Part shown: in pieces, positions 1 to 7,252 of the stretch
Numbering within the stretch: the first letter of the stretch is position 1
Layout: each line of letters starts with the position of its first letter
Origin: Cyclobacteriaceae bacterium
GTDB lineage: Bacteria; Bacteroidota; Bacteroidia; Cytophagales; Cyclobacteriaceae
Reading direction: 5' to 3'
Assembly: GCA_028279155.1 (NCBI GenBank)
Contig: JANQST010000354.1
Span: 1-8,429 of the forward strand
Length of the DNA: 8,429 nucleotides
Translations under genes and position numbers: made by a program
Notes under the pieces: generated by a model
The model's database searches: none
The model's input: only the letters and a program-made list of their open reading frames with translations
What the model was told of the DNA's origin: nothing

Positions 1-683
1 AGTAACCCAACCGTTGATTGAGCATCTATGTTTTCTTTTAGAAGGACATACGTTTCAACCTCTAGCCCTCCATTTTCAAGATCTTCAAAGTATGGATCCG
101 CCACAACAGGAAGTGCCACATCAAATTGGAAAACTGTGCTGTAAGGAATATCTGTAACGGCTTGAATGACATAAGTGATTTCTTCAATCTCAATTTGTGT
201 TCCAATGGGATTGTTCACGTTAAGGCGATCAGCGAATTTTTGACTTACGATTGCACTGTTAGGGGAATTGAAAACCTCGTTGCTGACTCCTTGAAAGTCG
301 AATAAATCAAAGAAGGAGTAATCTACTTGTAAGACTCTGGTGTTGTTGAGCCTATTCTGATCGATATCAACTTCCAGCATACTTGGTCCGTAAAGCCGGG
401 CAGTATTTGCTACCTGAGGAAATTTTTCCTTATAATCTTTTGCCAGGGTTCCAAAAGTGATGCCGAACGTCCCGGTACTTCCTGGACTAAAAGCTACTTT
501 ACTGAAAACCTTATAGATCCTATCTGATTTAGAATGATAGTGATCATAGGTTGATTCCTGTATGAAATAGTTAAGTAAAACAATACATACGAAGATTCCG
601 ATGGTGAGACCTATCGTGTTGATAATTGTTCCAAGCTTGTTTTTGAAGATCCTTCTTAAGGTGAATTTTAAATCGGTCAGCAT
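1..683 (-). CDS. ABC transporter permease, MacB/FtsX type (N-terminal part, runs off window)
   Basis: Translating the minus strand from the ATG at 683 gives 227 uninterrupted codons to the window edge; the C-terminus lies outside. The start MLTDLKFTLRRIFKNKLG, followed by a hydrophobic helix at about residues 18-40 (TIINTIGLTIGIFVCIVLL), is the usual opening of Bacteroidota FtsX/MacB-like permeases. The motif YDHYHSKSDRIYKV right after the helix marks the beginning of the extracytoplasmic MacB core domain, which fills the rest of the visible part. Such proteins have four or more membrane helices and work with a separate ATPase in export, lipoprotein release or efflux across the inner membrane. 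The ATPase gene is not in the window, so the substrate is unknown. No clear Shine-Dalgarno sequence precedes the start. The 138-base gap upstream suggests its own promoter. Family assignment is firm; the role is not. Confidence 0.9.
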   Translation of the reverse strand, partial: MLTDLKFTLRRIFKNKLGTIINTIGLTIGIFVCIVLLNYFIQESTYDHYHSKSDRIYKVFSKVAFSPGSTGTFGITFGTLAKDYKEKFPQVANTARLYGPSMLEVDIDQNRLNNTRVLQVDYSFFDLFDFQGVSNEVFNSPNSAIVSQKFADRLNVNNPIGTQIEIEEITYVIQAVTDIPYSTVFQFDVALPVVADPYFEDLENGGLEVETYVLLKENIDAQSTVGL

Positions 684-738
684 GTGTTCTGGTTTTGGGT
701 TATATAGAAAATACCAATCGTCATGCCATTGGTTACAA

Positions 739-765
739 GTGATTGATTATCAATGACTAAATCAC
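739..765. repeat. Nested palindrome upstream of the permease gene, possible operator
   Basis: A perfect 13-base palindrome with one central base, ATTGATTATCAAT (742-754), sits inside a wider inverted pair, GTGATT (739-744) and AATCAC (760-765). It lies 56-82 bases upstream of the permease start. Symmetry and position fit a binding site for a dimeric regulator, but AT-rich palindromes of this length also arise by chance. No second copy was noticed in the window. The regulatory role is inference only. Confidence 0.3.
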
Positions 766-797
766 TACTGTAATGCTTTCAAATGTTCATTTTCGAC

Positions 798-838
798 CGT
801 TCAATAGCTAAATATGAACGATTATTGAATGATCGTTC
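798..838. repeat. Overlapping inverted repeats at the 3' end of the AlkB gene
   Basis: Three alternative inverted pairs share the same bases: GAACGAT (816-822) with ATCGTTC (832-838); CGTTCA (798-803) with TGAACG (815-820); and CGTTCAATA (798-806) with TATTGAATG (823-831), the last with one mismatch. The stop codon of the AlkB gene (822-824) lies inside the cluster. The pairings are mutually competing or crossing. No convincing T-run follows on the transcribed strand, so a simple intrinsic terminator is not supported. It could be a protein-binding cluster with a GTTCA core or an RNA structure between the two genes. Confidence 0.4.
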
Positions 839-1430
839 GAAAAGTTAGATTTATTCTGGGAGTAGCTATTTTCTTGGTCGGTGGTAATCGGTGTAGCCAG
901 TGGGCTTGTGTCTCACCCTTCATTACCATTAAACTCCCATGTTCTAAGAAAAGCATGACCTTATCATCCGTCTGTTTGTGCTTAAAGCCGAAATTACGTT
1001 CTGCTCCTAGGCTTATAGAAGCGATTGCTCCATTGGGCTTTAAATCTTTCTCTCCGTCACTGTGCCATGCCATTCCTTCTTCTCCCGAGTGATATAAATT
1101 CATCAAACACGAATTGTAAGTTTCACCTGTCTTTTCTTCTGCCAATTTCCTGAGAGCCTTAAGCTCAGATGTCCACTGCAATGCTCTTTTTGTTGTGTTG
1201 GAGTATGTGTATTCAAAAGGTTGGTCCCCGTACCATGCTACTTTTCTCTTTGTGAAAATGTGCTTTCCGAAAATGACCGCTTCGTCTGGACTCCATTCAA
1301 TGGTTTTGAATAAAATGTCAAAATAGTGGTCGGCATCCGCTTTGGATAAAACCTTGTTGTAGTAATGAACGACACCTCCCCGTGGAAGAAGGTTTTTTGA
1401 AGGATCTATGTAATGGTCAAACAACTCCAT
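822..1430 (-). CDS. alkB: AlkB-family 2-oxoglutarate/Fe(II)-dependent dioxygenase
   Basis: This 202-residue cytoplasmic protein should oxidatively remove alkyl groups from bases such as 1-methyladenine and 3-methylcytosine, using Fe(II), oxygen and 2-oxoglutarate. Visible family marks are the nucleotide-recognition segment RKVAWYGD (62-69); NLYHSGEEGMAWHSDGE (111-127), which holds the metal ligands His123 and Asp125; a third metal-ligand His180 in HWLHRLP; and PRINLTFR (191-198), whose Arg192 and Arg198 fit the 2-oxoglutarate-binding arginines. The WHSDGE and PRxNLTFR forms resemble the ALKBH2/ALKBH3 type more than E. coli AlkB. The length is usual for a complete single-domain enzyme. No Ada or other repair gene is next to it. 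It follows the YceI-like gene by 52 bases in the same direction and may be cotranscribed. Substrate preference (DNA or RNA) cannot be read from sequence. Confidence 0.93.
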   Translation of the reverse strand: MELFDHYIDPSKNLLPRGGVVHYYNKVLSKADADHYFDILFKTIEWSPDEAVIFGKHIFTKRKVAWYGDQPFEYTYSNTTKRALQWTSELKALRKLAEEKTGETYNSCLMNLYHSGEEGMAWHSDGEKDLKPNGAIASISLGAERNFGFKHKQTDDKVMLFLEHGSLMVMKGETQAHWLHRLPPTKKIATPRINLTFRTIIQ

Positions 1431-1482
1431 TCTACTTCAATATTAATGCTTTTATGAAGCAGAAATAATGAAGGTGAAACAC

Positions 1483-2454
1483 TTATTTGATTTTCTTGGA
1501 AACCTCTTTAGCAAGAGAATTTGGAAATAGTGCTACCGCTTCTTTTGAAAATTTTGCAGCTTCTTTGACTTTATTTAACCGCAAATAATACTTCGATTTT
1601 CTAGCCAAAAATTCGGCTTTCCATTCATTGTTCATTTCAATTTTGGAAATCCCTAAATCAAGTAGTTCGATAGCTGCTGATACTTTTTCTGATTGCACCA
1701 AATGTGTTGCCCCTCTGAGTACCTGGCTTTTGCTGGTGATGTAATTCTCTGGGTTAGCCAATATTTCATTTACTTTTTGCTTCATTTTGGCTAATCCACC
1801 TTCTTGAAAAGCTTCAAATGCTAATCTCCCTATAGAGTTTTCTCTAAACGGAAAAACAGTTTCAAGTGAATTGTAAATGCGAGCTCCGGATTCTATTTCG
1901 ATTTTGACTTCATTGGCAACAATTCCGTCCCAAAAATCATTGGAACGGTACTTTAAATCATAGTCTTCACGATTTAGTTTCAATTCACCGCCAAGCGTTA
2001 TTCTGAAGTGACTGAACTGATCTTTGGTTGGTCCTGAAATGTATTCAAATGGGATTTCCACTTGTTTAGTGAAGGCACCCATTGTCAAATTTCCCAGCAG
2101 ATAATATTGTTTACCTTCTACTTTGCTACCAGTAGATTCAAAAATCACATAAGGATGTAGGTCTGCTTGAAAAAATTCTTTAACAAGTACCGTGTCCCTA
2201 AATCCTCCATTGGTATTGATTGATTTTGCTTCTGCTATGAGTGAAGCACTGATGGAAGTTAGATCTGTTGGATCAAAATAGATGGTTCCTTCGTAAGAAT
2301 CGAACCTGCCGATAACAGATCCACCTCCAATGTGTCGCGCTTTGAATAGGAGCGTTGAGTGACTTGCATCTATACTGTAGAAATCCCCGGATACTTGTGC
2401 AGTTGATGTACTGTAACCGATGACAGCAATCATTAATAGTAGTTGTCTTTTCAT
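1483..2454 (-). CDS. Exported YceI-domain protein with alpha-helical (TPR-like) C-terminal extension
   Basis: A 323-residue protein with an N-terminal signal peptide (MKRQLLLMIAVIGYSTSTAQ, cleavage near residue 20), so probably periplasmic. Residues about 25-190 match the YceI family, a lipocalin-like beta-barrel known in some members to bind polyisoprenoid lipids. Evidence includes IDASHSTLLFKARHIGG, VIGRFDSYEGTIYFDP, SINTN..FRD, LTMGAFTKQVEIPFEY and the closing NRED...VANEVKIEIE. Ordinary YceI proteins end near there, but this one continues for about 130 residues of predicted helices (205-323). The last part, with AIELLDLGISKIE and YYLRLNKVKEAAKFSKEAVALFP, resembles tetratricopeptide repeats. 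The extension is the odd feature: it may bind a partner. The gene lies 61 bases downstream of the membrane AraC regulator gene and 52 bases upstream of the AlkB gene. No strong ribosome binding site was seen. Domain assignment is firm; ligand and role are unknown. Confidence 0.88.
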   Translation of the reverse strand: MKRQLLLMIAVIGYSTSTAQVSGDFYSIDASHSTLLFKARHIGGGSVIGRFDSYEGTIYFDPTDLTSISASLIAEAKSINTNGGFRDTVLVKEFFQADLHPYVIFESTGSKVEGKQYYLLGNLTMGAFTKQVEIPFEYISGPTKDQFSHFRITLGGELKLNREDYDLKYRSNDFWDGIVANEVKIEIESGARIYNSLETVFPFRENSIGRLAFEAFQEGGLAKMKQKVNEILANPENYITSKSQVLRGATHLVQSEKVSAAIELLDLGISKIEMNNEWKAEFLARKSKYYLRLNKVKEAAKFSKEAVALFPNSLAKEVSKKIK

Positions 2455-2515
2455 TTTTTAAGGTCAAATGAAAGACCAAGAACTCCTGCAATCGTCAATC
2501 CATGTAAAGATTAAC

Positions 2516-3682
2516 CTAATTCTCAATTTTTTTACGATACGTTGAGGGTGTTTCCCCTTCGAGTTTTTTGAAATACCTGTTGAAGGATACTTTATTATTG
2601 AATCCGGACTCGAAGGCAATTTTCAAAAGCTTGTCATTCTTGTAATTGTCATCTTCAAATCGTCGTTTGACTTCCTCGATTCTGTATTTATTTATTAGAT
2701 CGAAAAAGTTTAGACCAAATTTATCATTGATGACTTGCGACAAATGGTTGGGAGGAAGGCCCATCGCTTCAGCAATTTCCGGAAGGGTAATCTCAGGGTT
2801 GAGGTAAGGCTTTTCATTTGCCAGATAGGTTTCAATTTGTTCTTTGTATTTCTCCGCTTGATTATCTGTTAGGGAAGAACTTGAATACTTGGATGTGATT
2901 TTCTTGAAATCCAGGTTGTGGGCAAATAGCAAGGGCGACTTAAGTGCATAAAAACCAATAACGTAAATAAAAATGGTCATTGGGAGAATGTATATGTAGT
3001 CTAAGGAATAGTAGTAGTACTTCAGTTGGAGGTAAAGGGTCTTTTGAAGAATAAATGAAATAGCAATCACACAAATCACAAACACCGAAATCAAGGTTAA
3101 CCATTGGTAATGGGGGTGATGTAGTGAAGAGACAAATTGTTTTCTCTGATTGGCGTACGTTTTTAGCAAAGTGATTGCTAAGACGAAATACACAATCATA
3201 TGAATGGATTCCAATATGAATATGATATCATCAAGCAGGAAGACTTGCCTCAAATGTGGATTGTCGTATCGAATGGCAGTCAGCCAATCCAGGATTAGTT
3301 CTACCTTTTCGGCTCCTGGCATGAAAATCACCGGATGAGCGATGATTGTTGCAAAAAAAGGAATCGTATGTAACCAATCCCATTTGACCAACTTCCCATT
3401 TTCGCTTGTTACCAGCTTGATGTATAGATAAAATAGCGGACCGATTAAGAAAAGCGAGCCCAGATCGGCACCATAGAAATGTGGGAATTCCCTAAAGAAA
3501 TTCAGGTAAATGGAAATGCTCTGCAAGTGATGCCAGACTAGTACGAGTACCAGAAGCGCCAACATGATCAGTGCAGGCCTTTTTTTCATATTGAGAAAAA
3601 GAGCAATCGCGATAATCAATCCCTGAACAATTCCAAGAATGATGATGACCGACCACCAATCAAATACAGGATCCTGCGCCAT
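2516..3682 (-). CDS. Membrane-embedded AraC-family transcriptional regulator with seven N-terminal helices
   Basis: This 388-residue protein combines a membrane sensor half with a DNA-binding half. Hydrophobic segments at about residues 11-31, 38-60, 71-90, 103-121, 152-173, 193-214 and 225-247 suggest seven transmembrane helices. A short linker (255-290) leads to a C-terminal AraC/XylS domain. Its first helix-turn-helix is LPEIAEAMGLPPNHLSQVIND (300-320, key residues A304, L309, S315). The second includes KIAFESGFNNKVSFNRYFKK (354-373), followed by the family signature ending GETPSTYRK. This architecture is common in Bacteroidota, where the membrane part presumably senses a signal in or across the inner membrane and the cytoplasmic domain controls nearby genes. 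The ligand is not known. The gene sits between the amidohydrolase gene (81 bases upstream) and the YceI-like gene (61 bases downstream), both co-directional. Its likely targets are neighbours, by inference only. Confidence 0.92.
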   Translation of the reverse strand: MAQDPVFDWWSVIIILGIVQGLIIAIALFLNMKKRPALIMLALLVLVLVWHHLQSISIYLNFFREFPHFYGADLGSLFLIGPLFYLYIKLVTSENGKLVKWDWLHTIPFFATIIAHPVIFMPGAEKVELILDWLTAIRYDNPHLRQVFLLDDIIFILESIHMIVYFVLAITLLKTYANQRKQFVSSLHHPHYQWLTLISVFVICVIAISFILQKTLYLQLKYYYYSLDYIYILPMTIFIYVIGFYALKSPLLFAHNLDFKKITSKYSSSSLTDNQAEKYKEQIETYLANEKPYLNPEITLPEIAEAMGLPPNHLSQVINDKFGLNFFDLINKYRIEEVKRRFEDDNYKNDKLLKIAFESGFNNKVSFNRYFKKLEGETPSTYRKKIEN

Positions 3683-3763
3683 AGTGGGTAATAAATTACG
3701 GATTTATAATGAAATCATAACTTACTACCAGCTATTCAGAATGAATGTGATACTTCCAGATTC

Positions 3764-6700
3764 CTATTTTTCTCCTGGTAAGTTTTCCGGAATCACCTTT
3801 TCCCAGACCCTGGCTGGAGCATTTCGCTGTTCAGGATAAATTTCATTCAGAGTTCCTGCTTCGTACAAACGCCCATTCTTCATGACCATGTTTATTGTGT
3901 TGGTATTCCTTATGTCTTGAAGTGGATCTTCATCGAGGACGAGGATATCTGCAAGTTTTCCTTCTTCCAGGGAACCCAGCTCATCGGACAATCCAAGCCC
4001 TTCTGCACCCATCAGGGTTGCTACCTTTAGCGCATCATGTTCTGAAAGTCCTCCTGACTGAACAAGCCAAAGTTCCCAGTGATACCCCAGCCCTTGTAAC
4101 TGACCATGACTTCCTACCCCAGCTCGTCCACCTGCTTGTACAATCCTGTCAAGTTCTTTCGACTGTCTTTCAAATACATGCTCTTCATCCATGAACCATC
4201 CACCTGGACCAGGACCAGTTCCTGCACCCCTTCTTCTGGTTTTGCGTTGGATTTCAGAGTATGGAGTGAAATAGTTGAGTTTTTCGTCATCGTGCGGATT
4301 TTCTCGGGTGTAGAAATAGTTTTCTCCCCATGGTCCTCCATAGGCTACAAGTAGTGTGGGAGTGTAAACCGTATTTGAAAATGCCACCATATCGATAATG
4401 TCTTTATAAAGTGGAAAGACAGGGAAGGAGTGCTCGTGCCCCGGATAGCCATCGATGATTTGAGTAAGATTTTGCTTGAAATTCAATGAGCCCTCTGTTG
4501 TTGGCATGATCTCTTGTTCCATGCATGCCATGAGAATCCATTGTCTTTGCTGTCGGTTACCTGCCACATACATTTTGATCGTTTTTGTATCATAGTATTT
4601 GGAATATCTGCTCACTAATTTTTTAGCGTGATCCAGATCCTTCACTTGTTCTTGCCAAAACATTCCAGGACCGGTTGAATAAATTCTGGGACCAATCATG
4701 TTTCCTGCAACGACCTGGTCTTCATAAGTAAGAATGTCCGTTGAACTTGTCTGCGGGTCACGTACCGTAGTAACACCGTACGCCATGTTCGCCCAAAACT
4801 GCCATGCCTCCGCCTTGTGAATATTCCATGCGGGACGTACATGTGCATGAGTGTCAACAAACCCTGGAACAATAGTCTTACCGCTGCAATCAATTTGTTG
4901 CGCACCTTCGGGAATTGTTGTCCCTGCTGGTCCCACTGATACAATTCGATTGTCTTTCACAATGACCACCCCATTGTTGATGATTTCATCTCCTTTCATG
5001 GTGATTACTTTCCCACCCACAAGGGCTACGGTGCCTTTTGGAATGTCTCTGTTCGCTGCGATTTTGATCCTGAATTCTTCAGGCTCATACATGAGCGTAT
5101 CTTTCTTGAGCTTCTTATCTTCCTCCTCAAAACTTTTAGCAACGGCTTTTCGCTGGTCTTCCATTGCTTTTCCAGCATCCAGATCATAAATCACATGAGC
5201 ATTACCGATCGACCAGTGGACCTTTTTCATATCCTTGGAAAATGCCAGAAATTCACCCCCTATATCTGATAGTTTCTTGACGGGAAAATTGGCTTTATCC
5301 CCCCTTGATACATCGATTTTTGGTGTCTTACCACCCACGATTGGAACCGTAATCAAGTACATATCCTTGTAAACTTGTGCAATTGCTTTTTTGCCATTTG
5401 CTCCCATGATAATGGTTGATGCTTCAAGCTGATTGTCAAACCCAGGAGGTTTTTGCCCAACGATCGTTAAATGCTCTTTTTCATCTGTTCCGTCCCACCG
5501 AATGGATATCAGTCCTGCATCGTTATTATTCAAATAAATTCGATCATTGCTATTGGTAAAATGAGGATTGTAGCGACCGTACGCAAAATCGATTCGATTA
5601 GCTGCACCACCATTTGCATCCACCCAGATAATTTCTCGGGCAGATCCAGGGGCCCCCTGATTTAATGAATTCTTATAACTGTTAGCAGGTCCTTTTATTG
5701 CAACGATTCGCCTTCCATCGGCAGACCACGCAGCCTGACTGTAGATTGCATTCTCTGTTGTCACCTGAACTGTTTGTCCAGGCCGTCGACCAGCAACTTT
5801 GGTTTTGTATATGTGACCTACTGTTTTGTTCCATGTGCTATAAGCCACCCACTCACCATCTGGCGACCAGGTAGGTTGCGCTTCTGTAAACGAACCATTG
5901 CCAACTCGTCTTGGATTCCTGTCGGAGAGGTTCATTATATAGAGCCTGTCAAGGGATGTGAATGCAAGCATGGTTCCGTCTGGGGAAGGAACGGCATCTC
6001 GTATTTGCTTTACAATGAATGTTGAGCTATCAGGAATCGGGTATTGAAATTGTAATTCAGCTCCCAGTTCGATCGACGAGTCAATGGAGAAGGGTATTTC
6101 AGTTGCATCTCCTCCTGATACCGGAATTCTCCAGATCTTTCCGCCGTAAGAGGCTATCAACTCTTGAGAATTATTCGTAAAGGTCATTCCCGGAAGAACA
6201 TCTCTTGTCCCACGAGATTCCTGGTCATCGTGCTGAACAGGGTAGGCCAACCATTTTTCTTCTCCCGTTGACAAGTTTCTAATCATAAGACCTGTCTCAC
6301 TTTCATACCGCGTTCCGTAGACCAGCCATTGCCCATTAGGTGAAAGGGTAGGGCGAATTCCTCCGCCAGGCCCGAAGGTCATCGTTTCTCTTTTTCCTGT
6401 CTCACGGTCATATCTGCCGATCTGATATTGCGGAAAAATGGCGTTGTAGCTCCAATCTCCCTGGCGCTGTGCAAACCAGATATATCGATCAGTATTCCCA
6501 AACGCTGCTCCTGTCATTTTCAAGTTTTCAGGGGTTGGCATGAGCTTGGTGCCAGTGCCACCGTCAACATGATACATCCATATTTTCAAGGTACCTCTGC
6601 GCATGCCGGCCTTGGATGCAATGATGTAATCTCCATCCGGTGTCCATTCCGGAGATTGATACCGATCTGCTTTTCCGCTTGTGATTTGTCGATCTTCTTT

Positions 6701-7066
6701 GGTCTCCAGATCGATCACCCAAATGCCTTCTCCACCACTTTTGTCTGAGGTGAAGACCAGTTGTTTTCCATCGGGAGAAAATCGAGGTTGTCCGTCGAAG
6801 GCCATACCTGATGTAACCTGAGTTGCTTCACCACCGGATATGGGCATGGTATAAAGGTCTCCCAGAAAGTCAAAAGCCAATGTTTGACCATCTGGACTTA
6901 TGTCCAAACTCAACCAGGAGGCTTCAGACGTTTCGATTGAAAACGTTCTGCCGGCTTCTAAGGGGAGATCCTTTTTCTTTTTCTTGGTTGAATCGGCTGC
7001 TTGGAAACCGAATGCTACTGTGGATGAAACAAGGAGGGCGGTCAGGAATGATAGGATAGTTTTCAT
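3764..7066 (-). CDS. Exported beta-propeller (TolB/PD40-like) plus amidohydrolase fusion protein
   Basis: A 1100-residue protein starting with a signal peptide (MKTILSFLTALLVSSTVAFG), then a lysine-rich stretch at 28-32. Residues about 45-640 hold repeated PD40/TolB-type beta-propeller blades, seen as SPDGQTLAFD (57), SPDGKQLVFTSD (97), TPDGDYIIAS (142), SPNGQWLVYG (242), SPDGTMLAFTS (361), SPDGEWVAYS (401) and SADGRRIVAI (448). This could be one large or two smaller propellers. Residues about 675-1070 form an amidohydrolase-superfamily domain: beta-sandwich start ALVGGKVITMKGDE, metal motif GFVDTHAH (His740, His742), TIKMY with Lys831, GYPGHEHS with His877 and His879, and C-terminal GSLEEGKLADILVLDEDPL. 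Where many relatives have the metal Asp of a GTD motif, this has GSHGQ (His987). It should hydrolyse an amide or peptide-like bond outside the cytoplasm; the substrate is unknown. It follows a peptidase S10-like gene in the same direction, which fits peptide breakdown but does not prove it. Confidence 0.92.
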   Translation of the reverse strand: MKTILSFLTALLVSSTVAFGFQAADSTKKKKKDLPLEAGRTFSIETSEASWLSLDISPDGQTLAFDFLGDLYTMPISGGEATQVTSGMAFDGQPRFSPDGKQLVFTSDKSGGEGIWVIDLETKEDRQITSGKADRYQSPEWTPDGDYIIASKAGMRRGTLKIWMYHVDGGTGTKLMPTPENLKMTGAAFGNTDRYIWFAQRQGDWSYNAIFPQYQIGRYDRETGKRETMTFGPGGGIRPTLSPNGQWLVYGTRYESETGLMIRNLSTGEEKWLAYPVQHDDQESRGTRDVLPGMTFTNNSQELIASYGGKIWRIPVSGGDATEIPFSIDSSIELGAELQFQYPIPDSSTFIVKQIRDAVPSPDGTMLAFTSLDRLYIMNLSDRNPRRVGNGSFTEAQPTWSPDGEWVAYSTWNKTVGHIYKTKVAGRRPGQTVQVTTENAIYSQAAWSADGRRIVAIKGPANSYKNSLNQGAPGSAREIIWVDANGGAANRIDFAYGRYNPHFTNSNDRIYLNNNDAGLISIRWDGTDEKEHLTIVGQKPPGFDNQLEASTIIMGANGKKAIAQVYKDMYLITVPIVGGKTPKIDVSRGDKANFPVKKLSDIGGEFLAFSKDMKKVHWSIGNAHVIYDLDAGKAMEDQRKAVAKSFEEEDKKLKKDTLMYEPEEFRIKIAANRDIPKGTVALVGGKVITMKGDEIINNGVVIVKDNRIVSVGPAGTTIPEGAQQIDCSGKTIVPGFVDTHAHVRPAWNIHKAEAWQFWANMAYGVTTVRDPQTSSTDILTYEDQVVAGNMIGPRIYSTGPGMFWQEQVKDLDHAKKLVSRYSKYYDTKTIKMYVAGNRQQRQWILMACMEQEIMPTTEGSLNFKQNLTQIIDGYPGHEHSFPVFPLYKDIIDMVAFSNTVYTPTLLVAYGGPWGENYFYTRENPHDDEKLNYFTPYSEIQRKTRRRGAGTGPGPGGWFMDEEHVFERQSKELDRIVQAGGRAGVGSHGQLQGLGYHWELWLVQSGGLSEHDALKVATLMGAEGLGLSDELGSLEEGKLADILVLDEDPLQDIRNTNTINMVMKNGRLYEAGTLNEIYPEQRNAPARVWEKVIPENLPGEK

Positions 7067-7103
7067 GGGTTTGTTGTTCTTTGATTGTCAATGTATGACA
7101 TAT

Positions 7104-7135
7104 CAAATAAGGTTTGCTTTAGATTTTGATCAAAA
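7104..7135 (-). promoter_or_regulatory. Candidate Bacteroidota-type promoter for the propeller-amidohydrolase gene
   Basis: On the minus strand, TTTG (7134-7131) is followed after 19 bases by CTTATTTG (7111-7104). The known Bacteroidota consensus is TTTG, 19-21 bases, TAnnTTTG; here the TTTG half of the -7 element matches but its leading TA does not. Transcription would begin near 7097, giving a leader of about 30 bases before the ATG at 7066. The spacing is right, but the match is partial and was found by eye. Confidence 0.4.
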
Positions 7136-7139
7136 GCTT

Positions 7140-7174
7140 AAAAAGTTGATTAGCGGTCCTTGATAGACCAGCTA
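7140..7174 (-). terminator. Candidate intrinsic terminator after the S10 peptidase gene
   Basis: Read on the minus strand, TAGC-T-GGTC (7174-7166) pairs with GACC-GCTA (7158-7151). This makes an 8-base-pair stem with one bulged T and a 7-base loop. A run of five T lies at 7144-7140, separated from the stem by six bases, which is longer than in a typical intrinsic terminator. It is 79 bases downstream of the stop codon of the S10 gene and just upstream of the candidate promoter, so the position fits an end of transcription between two units. Confidence 0.42.
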
Positions 7175-7252
7175 TTTTCTAAGTCCTTCTATTGGCTAAT
7201 TAGCTCAATAACAATAATTAAGCCCCACATTTCTCAATATGTTGCACTTAAT

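Noticed and set aside
829..1092. Plus-strand open frame of 87 codons
   Set aside because: Antisense to the AlkB gene with its clear catalytic motifs; no family resemblance and no supporting start signals.
1448..1460. Small hairpin GCTT-TTATG-AAGC between the YceI-like and AlkB genes
   Set aside because: Only four base pairs and no following T-run; too weak to call a terminator.
2273..2491. Minus-strand 72-codon frame overlapping the start of the YceI-like gene
   Set aside because: It overlaps the signal peptide and YceI domain in another frame and shows no protein-like features, so it is a shadow frame.
3734..3746. Small inverted repeat ATTCA-GAA-TGAAT between the amidohydrolase and AraC genes
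   Set aside because: Five AT-rich pairs with a three-base loop and no T-run on the transcribed strand; expected by chance.
4196..4237. Arg/Gly/Pro-rich loop (residues 944-957, RRRGAGTGPGPGGW) in the amidohydrolase domain, considered as a possible insertion
   Set aside because: From memory, similar Gly-Pro-rich segments before the GWF.DEEHVF motif occur in relatives of this fusion family, so it is probably a family trait; an alignment would settle it.
4851..5189. Plus-strand open frame of 112 codons opposite the amidohydrolase gene
   Set aside because: It lies wholly antisense to a well-supported coding region, has no recognisable domain, and its composition follows the codon pattern of the real gene.
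6971..6985. Lysine run K28-K32 after the signal peptide, considered as a possible frameshift slippery site
   Set aside because: The codons alternate AAG and AAA without a long homopolymer, and the frame stays open and protein-like on both sides.
7195..7204. Perfect 10-base palindrome GCTAATTAGC downstream of the S10 gene
   Set aside because: Short and AT-rich. As RNA the stem would be three base pairs with a tetraloop plus a bulged extension, and no T-run follows, so neither terminator nor operator is supported.
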